Shown here: positions 11,337 to 19,376 of the stretch, piece after piece | How positions within the stretch are numbered: the first letter of the stretch is position 1 | Layout of the letters: every line of letters starts with the position of its first letter | NCBI RefSeq assembly: GCF_900187425.1 | Contig: NZ_FYDJ01000004.1 | Location: 310,001 to 374,000, forward strand | DNA from: Pseudomonas sp. Irchel s3h14 | Lineage (GTDB): Bacteria > Pseudomonadota > Gammaproteobacteria > Pseudomonadales > Pseudomonadaceae | Reading direction: 5' to 3' | Length of the DNA stretch: 64,000 nt | Made by a program: the position numbers and the translations under genes | The notes under the pieces: generated by a model | What the model was told of the DNA's origin: nothing | What the model saw: the letters and a program-made list of their open reading frames with translations, nothing else | Database searches by the model: none

Positions 11337-12695
11337 CTAGACGCTGAGCAGCAGGAACTCTCGCTCCCACGAGCTGATCACGCGCTTGAAGTTCTCGTGT
11401 TCGGCGCGTTTGACCGCCACATAACCGCGGACGAATTTGCTCCCCAGATAACGCCCGATGGTTTCGCATTCTTCCATCTGCGTCAGAGCGTCTTCGATGG
11501 TGATCGGCAGGCGCAGATTGCGGCGCTCATAGGCACGACCCTGGACTGCAGCGCTCGGTTCGACGCGCTCGACCATTCCCAGATACCCGCACAACAGGCT
11601 CGCTGCAATCGCCAGATAAGGGTTGGCGTCGGCCCCCGGCAAACGGTTTTCCACGCGCATCGCGTCCGGCGTTGAAGTCGGCACACGCAGGCCAACGGTA
11701 CGGTTTTCTTCGCCCCATTCGACGTTCACCGGCGCCGAAGTGTCCGGCAGGAAGCGGCGGAACGAATTGACGTTCGGCGCAAACATCGGCAGCACTTTGG
11801 GGATGTACTTTTGCAGGCCGCCGATGTGGTGCAGGAACAGCTCGCTCATCTGCCCGTCGGCATTGGCAAAGATTGGCTGGCCGGTGGCGATGTCCACGAC
11901 GCTCTGGTGGATATGCATGGCGCTGCCGGGCTCATCGCCAATCGGTTTGGCCATGAAGGTCGCGGTGACGTTGTGCTTGAGCGCCGCTTCGCGCAGGGTG
12001 CGCTTGAACACGGTGATCTGGTCGGCCAGATCCAGTGCGTCGCCATGACGGAAGTTGATTTCCATCTGCGCCGGGCCGTCTTCGTGGATCAAGGTATCGA
12101 GGTCCAGGCCCTGAAGTTCACACCAGTCGTACACGTCTTCAAACAGCGGATCGAATTCGTTGGCGGCATCGATGGAAAACGACTGACGACCACTTTCCGC
12201 ACGGCCCGAACGCCCCAGCGGTGCCTTGAGCGGCAAGTCCGGGTCTTCGCAGCGCTGGGTCAGGTAGAACTCCATTTCCGGCGCGACAATCGGCCGCCAG
12301 CCTTTGTCGGTGTACAGCTGCAGGACTTTTTTCAGCACGTTGCGCGGTGACAGCTCGATCGGGTTGCCAAACTTGTCGAAGGTGTCGTGAATCACGATGG
12401 CGGTGGGCTCGATGGCCCATGGGATCACGTACACCGCGTCGGATACAGGCTTGCACACCATGTCGATGTCGGCCGGGTCGAGCAGGTCGTAGTAGATGTC
12501 GTCGTCGACAAAGTCCCCGGTTACCGTTTGCAAAAGCACACTTTCCGGCAGGCGCATGCCTCGCTCATGCAGGAACTTGTTGGTGGGTGCAATTTTGCCG
12601 CGTGCGATGCCGGTCAAGTCGCTGACCACACACTCGACTTCGGTAATCTTGTGATCTTTCAGCCACGTGAGCAGCTGATCGAAAGGGACATTCAT
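11337..12695 (-). CDS. Gamma-glutamyl-polyamine synthetase (glutamine-synthetase family)
   Basis: Glutamine-synthetase-like ligase of 452 residues, PuuA/SpuI/PauA type, which joins glutamate to putrescine or another polyamine using ATP. GS signatures are present: ECVVSDLTGIARGK near the N-terminus, MAKPIGDEPGSAMHIHQS, NSFRRFLPDTSAPVNVEWG, and LPGADANPYLAIAASLLCGY. The start at 12695 follows a GAGG ribosome site and gives the family length; the frame also runs 36 codons further upstream. It is divergent from an AraC-type regulator gene 160 bp away, its likely controller. Confidence 0.85.
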   Translation of the reverse strand: MNVPFDQLLTWLKDHKITEVECVVSDLTGIARGKIAPTNKFLHERGMRLPESVLLQTVTGDFVDDDIYYDLLDPADIDMVCKPVSDAVYVIPWAIEPTAIVIHDTFDKFGNPIELSPRNVLKKVLQLYTDKGWRPIVAPEMEFYLTQRCEDPDLPLKAPLGRSGRAESGRQSFSIDAANEFDPLFEDVYDWCELQGLDLDTLIHEDGPAQMEINFRHGDALDLADQITVFKRTLREAALKHNVTATFMAKPIGDEPGSAMHIHQSVVDIATGQPIFANADGQMSELFLHHIGGLQKYIPKVLPMFAPNVNSFRRFLPDTSAPVNVEWGEENRTVGLRVPTSTPDAMRVENRLPGADANPYLAIAASLLCGYLGMVERVEPSAAVQGRAYERRNLRLPITIEDALTQMEECETIGRYLGSKFVRGYVAVKRAEHENFKRVISSWEREFLLLSV

Positions 12696-12856
12696 AAAGA
12701 CCTCGTTATTGGTTTTATTAACGCCGGGGAGGCTGGTTTCATCCACCACACACTTCCCCTGTGGCGCGTTGACGACTATCTTGGGCGAGCCTTGACGTTC
12801 CATCTATCCACTTTCAGCAGCACCAAAACGCACCAAACGAGTGCGTAAGGTCACCC

Positions 12857-13780
12857 ATGACAACGTGCAACCCCCTGCAAGTCCAAGCGTTCAACACCGC
12901 CGATGTAGCCGAGCAAATCCGCGCCACACCGGGTTGGGTGCAGCATTACCAGCAAATGTCACCGGGGCATTTCGCCGGGCGCGTGCGTTACCTGGACCTG
13001 CAAGGCGTGGAGATTTACGAGGAACAGATGAACACGCGGGTCGAGCAGAATTTCAGCGCGCCCGAAGGTTCGCTGGCGTTCTGTTTCGATCGCATCGACA
13101 ACGCGCTGTACGTGTTGAATGGCGAAAGCCGCAACATCTGGATCACCCCGGAGAACTACCAGGAAATCGCCGTGGTGTTCGGTCCGGAGTTCGTGCAGCG
13201 TCACGGTTTGAACGTGGCCAGGCTCGAAGGCCTGTTCATGGCGCCACTGAACTCGGGGCAGAATGCGTTGTTCAGTCGCTGGCTCAGCGGGACATTGACC
13301 CGACTGGCGCAGACGCTCGATCCGCCGAGCAAGGAGGCGTTGACCCAGCAGTTGCTGGAAGACTGCCTGTACATCCTCGACAACGCGTGTGTTTGCCTTG
13401 ATCGCGGAGGGTTACAGCGCCGCGCCGAAGAGCGTGCAGTGATGAAGCGCATTGGTGAGTGGGCGGCTGATGCCCCGGAAGACACCCTGAATCTGCTGGA
13501 GCTTTCGCAGGTCGCCGGGGTTTCACTGCGACAGTTGCAGCATGCGTTCAAGGCGTATACCGGGATGACCCCGACCCATTGGCTACGCTTGCGCCGACTC
13601 AACAGCGCACGCCGCGAATTGCTCAGCCGCACAGCGATAGACACCACCGTTGCCGAAGTGGCGATGCACTGGTCGTTCTGGCATTTGGGGCGTTTTTCCA
13701 GCAGTTATCGGGCGTTGTTCAACGAACTTCCCAGTCAGACGCTCGCCCGCAAACCCTGTGGCGCACCAGGTCGCGGGTAA
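12857..13780 (+). CDS. AraC-family transcriptional regulator
   Basis: Regulator of 307 residues. The C-terminal third is an AraC-type double helix-turn-helix (GVSLRQLQHAFKAYTGMTPTHWLRLRRLNSARREL, broken here only by length, then VAEVAMHWSFWHLGRFSSSYRALF). The first 200 residues form a ligand or dimerisation domain like those of EutR- and FeaR-type activators. AAGG lies 9 bases before the ATG. It is divergent from the polyamine ligase gene and convergent with the RpiR gene, so control of the polyamine genes is the simplest inference. Confidence 0.82.
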   Translation: MTTCNPLQVQAFNTADVAEQIRATPGWVQHYQQMSPGHFAGRVRYLDLQGVEIYEEQMNTRVEQNFSAPEGSLAFCFDRIDNALYVLNGESRNIWITPENYQEIAVVFGPEFVQRHGLNVARLEGLFMAPLNSGQNALFSRWLSGTLTRLAQTLDPPSKEALTQQLLEDCLYILDNACVCLDRGGLQRRAEERAVMKRIGEWAADAPEDTLNLLELSQVAGVSLRQLQHAFKAYTGMTPTHWLRLRRLNSARRELLSRTAIDTTVAEVAMHWSFWHLGRFSSSYRALFNELPSQTLARKPCGAPGRG

Positions 13781-13791
13781 GCCCGGACACG

Positions 13792-14712
13792 TCAGCGCGG
13801 CTTTGTGGCTTTCGCCGATTTGCTGTTGCCCGGCATGTGCAGGTAAGCCATCACGCTTTCGGTCAGCTCGGTCGCCAGCTTGACGGCTTCCTTGTTGCGC
13901 GCCATCACGCCCGCCACCAAGCCTTCGATCAAGGCGAGCACCGCGATGTTGGAACTGGTCAATACCGGATGGTCGGCGGGAGCAAACAGCACGTGTTCGG
14001 CAATGCTGGTGAGCGGCGAGGCGGGTGAATCGGTGATTGCCAGCACTGTGGCGCCACGTTCATTGGCGAAACGGGCGAGTTGCAGGGTGTCGAGGGAATA
14101 GCGCGGCAGGGAGATCGCCAACAACACATCCTGATCGGTAATCGCGGCCAGACGGTAAGCGGCGTTTTCGTTGCCGCCTTCCATGCTGATGGCGGTGGCA
14201 TCCGCGCAGAAAGGCATCAGGGTCGAGGCGGCGAGGCCGGCGAAATAGACGCTGTTGCCAAAGCCCAGGATGTAGATTTTGCGAGCCTGGGTCAGGCAGG
14301 TCACGAACGCTTCAAAGGTGTCTGCATGGTTGTTGGTCGCCGCCGTGGCGAGGTTGCTGCTGGCGCTCTGGATTTGCTCATGCAGGCCAAACGCGCCGCC
14401 AGGACGATGCGCCAGTTCGTTGCGCAATTTGTCGACCGGCGACACCATCTGCTGCAACGTCGCGACCAGCTCGGCTTTCATGCCGGTGTAGCCACCCAGG
14501 TTCAAGGCCTTGGCCAAACGGTTGACCGCAGCTGGTGAGGTGGACGTTTCGTGGGCCATCTCCTCGATGGTCAGCGTCGCAGCCCTCAGTGGGTGACGCA
14601 GGATAAAGTCCGCCACCTTGCGCAGTGACGGCTGCAAATCGCCAACGATCTCCGCCAGTTTGCGCATAACCGGTGCGGCATAGACCGTGGTGTTTTTCGA
14701 TGGGGTCGGCAT
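13792..14712 (-). CDS. MurR/RpiR-family transcriptional regulator
   Basis: Regulator of 306 residues. An N-terminal RpiR helix-turn-helix (about 20-90, with IEEMAHETSTSPAAVNRLAKALNLGGYTGMK) precedes a SIS sugar-phosphate-binding-like domain (about 125-270, KIYILGFGNSVYFAGLAAS). The ATG at 14712 is preferred to the frame's first start at 14796 because it begins the conserved region. It lies downstream of the basic-amino-acid ABC operon on the same strand, separated by a 131-bp repeat, in the place argR holds after aotP in P. aeruginosa. It may control that operon. Confidence 0.83.
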   Translation of the reverse strand: MPTPSKNTTVYAAPVMRKLAEIVGDLQPSLRKVADFILRHPLRAATLTIEEMAHETSTSPAAVNRLAKALNLGGYTGMKAELVATLQQMVSPVDKLRNELAHRPGGAFGLHEQIQSASSNLATAATNNHADTFEAFVTCLTQARKIYILGFGNSVYFAGLAASTLMPFCADATAISMEGGNENAAYRLAAITDQDVLLAISLPRYSLDTLQLARFANERGATVLAITDSPASPLTSIAEHVLFAPADHPVLTSSNIAVLALIEGLVAGVMARNKEAVKLATELTESVMAYLHMPGNSKSAKATKPR

Positions 14713-14834
14713 ATCCGGCTCAACATTTCCTGAGGGTTGATAAAGCTTGCGGGAGTGTATCCGAAGCCGACACCTTGGTGTGCCGCGCTTGGCCAAAGGG
14801 CGGAATGCCAGTCAGTTAAGCCGTAACGCAGTCA

Positions 14835-14965
14835 GTAGCAGCTGGCGAAGCCTGCGTTCGGCTGCGTAGCAGTCGTAAAACCTGACCGCGAGGTAGTCCT
14901 GAAGAACCACATTGCCTGATTTCACGACTGCTGCGCAGCCGAACGCAGGCTTCGCCAGCTGCTAC
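14835..14965. repeat. 131-bp inverted-repeat element, copy 2
   Basis: Arms 14835-14875 and 14925-14965 (41 bp each, one mismatch) flank a 49-bp centre. The arms match those at 5005-5135, and the centre resembles the reverse complement of that copy, so the two elements point in opposite directions. It lies 24 bp downstream of the ABC ATPase gene and separates it from the RpiR gene. Confidence 0.85.
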
Positions 14966-14989
14966 AAAGTATGCGCTAGGCCGGGCGGG

Positions 14990-15754
14990 CTATTTCAAGC
15001 TGCCAGCAAGGAACTGCTGGAGGCGTTCGGACTGCGGGTTGACCAGCACTTCGCGCGGGTCGCCACGTTCTTCGACCTGACCCTTGTGCAGGAACACCAG
15101 TTGATTGGAAACCTCGCGGGCAAAACCCATTTCGTGGGTCACGACCACCATGGTGCGGCCTTCGAGGGCGAGGTCCTGCATGACTTTCAGCACTTCGCCG
15201 ACCAGTTCGGGGTCGAGTGCCGAGGTCGGCTCATCGAACAGCATCACTTCCGGCTCCATGGCCAGCGCCCGGGCAATCGCCACACGCTGCTGCTCGCCGC
15301 CGGACATATGGGCCGGCCAGGCGTCCATCCGGTGCGCCACGCCGACTTTGTTCAGATAGTGCTCGGCCTTTTCCCGGGCTTCTTTCTTGCCCATGCCAAG
15401 CACATGCACCGGGGCTTCCATGACGTTTTCAAGGGCGCTCATGTGCGACCACAGGTTGAAATGTTGGAACACCATCGACAGCCGCGAACGCATGCGTTGT
15501 AACTGCTTGGGTTCGGCCGCCTTGAGCCCACCGAGTTTGTTGGTCACCAGTTTCAATTGTTCGCCGTTGAGCACGATGTTGCCGGCGTTGGGCTGCTCCA
15601 GCAGGTTGATGCAGCGCAGGAAAGTGCTTTTGCCCGAGCCGCTGGAGCCGATGAGACTGATCACATCGCCGGCCTTCGCCTCCAGGGACACACCCTTGAG
15701 CACGTGGTGGGCGCCGTAGCTTTTGTGCAGATCCTGAACTTCAAGTTTGTACAT
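14990..15754 (-). CDS. Basic amino acid ABC transporter, ATP-binding protein (HisP/AotP-like)
   Basis: Polar-amino-acid-type ABC ATPase of 254 residues. Walker A GSSGSGKS is at 36-43, then the signature MSGGEQQRVAIARAL and Walker B VMLFDEPTSALDPELVGEVL. This is the last gene of a five-gene operon ordered binding protein, permease, permease, M14-like hydrolase, ATPase, which is the order of aotJQMOP, the arginine/ornithine importer of P. aeruginosa. The start MYKLEVQDL is preferred; the frame opens 26 codons earlier inside the upstream gene. Confidence 0.85.
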   Translation of the reverse strand: MYKLEVQDLHKSYGAHHVLKGVSLEAKAGDVISLIGSSGSGKSTFLRCINLLEQPNAGNIVLNGEQLKLVTNKLGGLKAAEPKQLQRMRSRLSMVFQHFNLWSHMSALENVMEAPVHVLGMGKKEAREKAEHYLNKVGVAHRMDAWPAHMSGGEQQRVAIARALAMEPEVMLFDEPTSALDPELVGEVLKVMQDLALEGRTMVVVTHEMGFAREVSNQLVFLHKGQVEERGDPREVLVNPQSERLQQFLAGSLK

Positions 15755-15771
15755 GGTTTTATTCTCTGGAA

Positions 15772-16884
15772 TCAGTCGCTGAGCAAGCGACCCTGACGGA
15801 TAAGGCGGGTGCCGGCGACTTTGGCCAGCCACAAACCGGGCTGGGCAAAGCGCAGGCGTTCTCGGGCATAGAGGATGCCGTCGGTGCTGGCGCGCACGAT
15901 ACTGTGGCGATCGGTCAGCGGATCCAGCACTTCGAACAGCGGATCGCCCACCCTGACCCGGGCACCCAGCGGTTGCAGAAAACTCACCACCCCCGGATGC
16001 GGCGCATAGGCGTACTGCGCACCGGCGAATGGCGTCGCTTCACAACAGGTCGTTGGCGCTGCTGGCCAGTCACCGCTGATCAGGCCTTGTTCGGCGAGAT
16101 AGCCAAGAATGGCCTCGGCGCTATCGACACATTGCTCGCGTTCGGTGTCGGCCATGCCGCGCAACTCGATGGTGGTGGCCACACAGGCCAGCGGAATATC
16201 GGCTTCAGGAAAGAGCTCGGCCAACCGCAACCAAGGGATCGCACAGGCTTCATCGAAGGCACTGCCGCCCGCACCCTCGGCCAGCAGCGCGGCGCCGGCA
16301 CCGAGTCGAGTGGCCAACGAACGCAATCGCGGCCAGTTTTGCGGCATGGCGTAAAGCAGCATGATCGACTCGAAATCGCAGTGCAGGTCCAGTACCACAT
16401 CGGCGTCACAGGCATGTTGCAGCAACAGGCGGCGCAGGCCATCGAGTTCCGAGGTCGCTGGCGGCATGCCGGCGAGGACTTCCTTCATGGCTTGGCGGAT
16501 CAGTGGGGTGTTGACGTCGGCATTGTCGCCGAGGTGGTCTTTCACCAGCGCCGCTACGGCTTCGGTCAGCTCCGGGAAATCCCGATTGAAATTCTTCCCG
16601 CTGGAGAACTCAAAGCGCCCCTGATGGGTGGCCTGGAACATCTGGGCGATGCCAATCGGATTGGCCATCGGCACTAATTCGATCACTCCGGTCAGGCGAC
16701 CTTGTTCTTCCAGCACCCGCAGACGTCGTTTGAGTTCAACCGCCACGCGCATCCCCGGCAGCTCATCAGCGTGCAAGGACGCCTGGAGGTAAGCCTTACG
16801 CGGTCCGCTGCCAAAGCGAAACAGCGACAGGCGCCGTTCAGTGCCCGAAGCACTCCACGGCAACAGGTATTCAATGTGCTCCAT
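15772..16884 (-). CDS. Succinylglutamate desuccinylase/aspartoacylase-family protein (AotO-like)
   Basis: Zinc-hydrolase-family protein of 370 residues. The presumed metal ligands are His38 and Glu41 in SLHADELPG and His168 in LDLHCDFES, the AstE/aspartoacylase pattern. A gene of this type and length (aotO) lies inside the aot transport operon of P. aeruginosa, where its role is unsettled. A C-terminal lipoyl-like segment (about 290-360, VSFLQPLGARVRVGDPLFEV) is visible. It lies between permease and ATPase genes with short gaps, so it is co-transcribed; deacylation of an imported amino-acid derivative is an inference. Confidence 0.78.
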   Translation of the reverse strand: MEHIEYLLPWSASGTERRLSLFRFGSGPRKAYLQASLHADELPGMRVAVELKRRLRVLEEQGRLTGVIELVPMANPIGIAQMFQATHQGRFEFSSGKNFNRDFPELTEAVAALVKDHLGDNADVNTPLIRQAMKEVLAGMPPATSELDGLRRLLLQHACDADVVLDLHCDFESIMLLYAMPQNWPRLRSLATRLGAGAALLAEGAGGSAFDEACAIPWLRLAELFPEADIPLACVATTIELRGMADTEREQCVDSAEAILGYLAEQGLISGDWPAAPTTCCEATPFAGAQYAYAPHPGVVSFLQPLGARVRVGDPLFEVLDPLTDRHSIVRASTDGILYARERLRFAQPGLWLAKVAGTRLIRQGRLLSD

Positions 16885-16893
16885 AACAGCTCC

Positions 16894-17592
16894 TTAGTGC
16901 TTGCGCGGTGCCAAGTACGCCAGCCAGCGACGCTCGGCCAGCTTGAACAGACGAACCAGGATGAAGGTCAGGGCCAGGTAGATGAGGCCGGCAGTGATGA
17001 ACGCCTCGAACGGCAGATAGAACCGTGCACTGACCGTACGCGCGGCCCCGGTTATATCCACCAGGGTGACAATCGATGCCAGGCTGGTGGTTTGCAGCAT
17101 CATCAGTACTTCGTTGCTGTACTGCGGCAGCGCCCGGCGCAAGGCCGACGGCAGCAGAATGCGGCGGTACAGGGTAAAGCGCGACATGCCCATGGCCTTG
17201 GCGGCTTCAATCTCGCCGTGTGCCGTGGCCTTCAAACTCCCGGCCAGCAGTTCCGCGCTATAGGCACTGGTATTGATCGCAAAGGCCAGGCAGGCACAAA
17301 AGGTTGCACTGGACAGGTACGGCCAGAGCACGCTTTCACGTACCGCTGCGAACTGCGCCAGGCCGTAATAGATCAGGAACAATTGCACCAGCATCGGCGT
17401 GCCGCGAATCACGTAGGTGTAGAGCCACGCAGGGAAGTTGATCAGGGGCGATCGGGACACCCGCATCAGAGCCAACGGAATCGCCAGCACCAGGCCGAAG
17501 GCCAGGGAAATCAGCAGGACTTTGAGGGTCAACAAGGCGCCATTGAAATACAGCGGCAGGTTTTCCCAGATCAGGTGGTAGTCGAGAATCAT
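16894..17592 (-). CDS. Basic amino acid ABC transporter permease (HisM/AotM-like)
   Basis: Inner-membrane permease of 232 residues in the HisMQ family, with about five hydrophobic helices and the EAA loop GEIEAAKAMGMSRFTLYRRILLPSA shortened here to its start (GEIEAAKAMGM, about 125-135). Typical opening LPLYFNGALLTLKVLL. It pairs with the permease encoded 13 bp upstream to make a heterodimeric channel for arginine, ornithine, histidine or related substrates. Confidence 0.85.
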   Translation of the reverse strand: MILDYHLIWENLPLYFNGALLTLKVLLISLAFGLVLAIPLALMRVSRSPLINFPAWLYTYVIRGTPMLVQLFLIYYGLAQFAAVRESVLWPYLSSATFCACLAFAINTSAYSAELLAGSLKATAHGEIEAAKAMGMSRFTLYRRILLPSALRRALPQYSNEVLMMLQTTSLASIVTLVDITGAARTVSARFYLPFEAFITAGLIYLALTFILVRLFKLAERRWLAYLAPRKH

Positions 17593-17605
17593 GGGTTGCT
17601 CCCAA

Positions 17606-18295
17606 TCACAATTCGGCGGCTTTGATGCCGACCGAGTAGTGTTTTTCCAGATAGCGCAGCACCAGCAATGACACGCTGGTTAGCATCAGATACAGCGCCG
17701 CCACCGCGAGGAAAAACGTAAACGGCTCATGGGTGGCGTCCGCTGCGTTCTTGGCTTTGAACATCATGTCCTGCAAGCCGATCACCGAGATCAGCGCGGT
17801 GGATTTGGTCAGCACCAACCAGTTGTTGGTGAACCCCGGGATGGCGAAACGAATCATCTGCGGCACCAGAATCCGCCAGAACACTTGGCTGCCACTCATG
17901 CCATAAGCCACGCCGGCCTCACCCTGACCTTTGGGGATGGCCATAAAGGCGCCGCGAAAAGTTTCCGAGAGATAGGCACCAAAAATGAAGCCCATGGTGC
18001 AGACGCCGGCGATAAAGGGATTGATGTCGATGTAGCGGGTGTAACCGAGCGCCAGGGCGATGCGGTTCACCAGATCCTGGCCGCCGTAGAAAATCAGCAG
18101 GATCAACACCAGGTCAGGAATACCGCGAATCAGGGTGGTGTACCCTTCGCCCAGCATTGCCAGCCATTTGAGCGGCGATAACCGAAAGGCCGCGCCGATC
18201 AGACCCAAAGCAATCGCCATGCTCATGGAGGTCAGGGCCAGGTTAATGGTCAGCCAGGCGCCATCGAGAATGCTCGATCCGTAGCCGTGAAGCAT
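17606..18295 (-). CDS. Basic amino acid ABC transporter permease (HisQ/AotQ-like)
   Basis: HisMQ-family permease of 229 residues starting MLHGYGSSILDG, with GAGG about 8 bases upstream of the ATG; an in-frame start at 18343 is less likely. It has several membrane helices and an EAA-type loop (GEAGVAYGMSGSQVFW). First permease of the aotJQMOP-like operon, partner of the adjacent HisM-type protein. Confidence 0.85.
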   Translation of the reverse strand: MLHGYGSSILDGAWLTINLALTSMSMAIALGLIGAAFRLSPLKWLAMLGEGYTTLIRGIPDLVLILLIFYGGQDLVNRIALALGYTRYIDINPFIAGVCTMGFIFGAYLSETFRGAFMAIPKGQGEAGVAYGMSGSQVFWRILVPQMIRFAIPGFTNNWLVLTKSTALISVIGLQDMMFKAKNAADATHEPFTFFLAVAALYLMLTSVSLLVLRYLEKHYSVGIKAAEL

Positions 18296-18385
18296 GATGA
18301 AGTTCCTCAAACGAGCGCCAAAAGGCGCGCGAGACGAGCCCAAAGCGCCCGCAAGAGGCCGGCGCCACAGGGTTTCAGGTAAGGT

Positions 18386-19162
18386 TTATTCGCCGTAGAT
18401 ATCGAACGCGAAGTACTTGGCCATCACTTGCTGGTACTTGCCATTGGCGCGCAGGGCGTCAATCGCTGCACTCAGCCGTGCAACGTTCACGCTGTCACCT
18501 TTACGCACCGCGATCCCGGCGCCTCGGCCGAAATATTTCGGGTCGCTGATGTCCGGCCCCACCAGCGCGAAGCCTTTGCCTGCCGGTGTTTTGATGAAGC
18601 TCTCGTCGGTGTTGACGATGTCGGCGAGCGTCGCGTCCAGTCGACCCGACGCCAGATCGAGGAAGGCTTCATTTTGTGAGCCGTAGCGCACCACTTCGAC
18701 CCCGGCTTTTTCAAGCTGCTCGGTAGCAAAACGGTCGTAGGTCGAAGAGCGTTGCACCCCGACCTTCTTGCCCTTGAGATCAACCAGCGGGTCGTTGATC
18801 ACATTGCCGGCCTTCATCACGAACTTGCCGGGCGTGTGGTAGTACTTTTTGCTGAAGTCGACCGACTTCATACGGTCTTCAGTGATCGACATCGACGAAA
18901 GAACGGCATCGATCTTTCGCACTTTCAGCGATGGGATCATGCCGTCGAATTCCTGGATGACCCACTCGCATTTGACCTTCATTTCTTCGCACAGGGCGTT
19001 GCCGATGTCGTAGTCGAAACCACTGACGTTGCCCTCTGGCGTCTTGAAAGAGAAGGGTGGGTAGGCGGCTTCGATACCGATACGCAGGCTGTCTTCGTCG
19101 GCGTGTGCCAGCAAGCTTGCGGCGCACAGTGCCAGAGCACCTAGAAGTTCTGTCTTGTTCAT
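18386..19162 (-). CDS. Basic amino acid ABC transporter substrate-binding protein (AotJ/HisJ-like)
   Basis: Periplasmic binding protein of 258 residues with signal peptide MNKTELLGALALCAASLLAHA. The SBP_bac_3 features are clear: LRIGIEAAYPPFSFKTPEG, FDYDIGNALCEEMKVKCEW and ISITEDR-type SMSITEDRMKSVDFS. AAGGAG lies 9 bases upstream of the ATG. It is the first gene of the operon. Lysine, arginine, ornithine or histidine is expected; side-chain specificity cannot be assigned by eye. Confidence 0.87.
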   Translation of the reverse strand: MNKTELLGALALCAASLLAHADEDSLRIGIEAAYPPFSFKTPEGNVSGFDYDIGNALCEEMKVKCEWVIQEFDGMIPSLKVRKIDAVLSSMSITEDRMKSVDFSKKYYHTPGKFVMKAGNVINDPLVDLKGKKVGVQRSSTYDRFATEQLEKAGVEVVRYGSQNEAFLDLASGRLDATLADIVNTDESFIKTPAGKGFALVGPDISDPKYFGRGAGIAVRKGDSVNVARLSAAIDALRANGKYQQVMAKYFAFDIYGE

Positions 19163-19376
19163 ATTGTTGACTCCTTGGAGGGGCGTTGGGGTGGTACAGG
19201 CCATCCGATCTGGCACGGTGGATCAGTCCTGATGATTTTGTGTGGCTATAAATGACATGTTTTATTTCATAATGCAACGCAATGAAAATAAACATATCAT
19301 TCGGTGGCGCAAAAATTCACCGCGATCCCGTGTGATCACGAGCATGTTCAGGCGCCAGGCAGGCTATTGATGGGCA

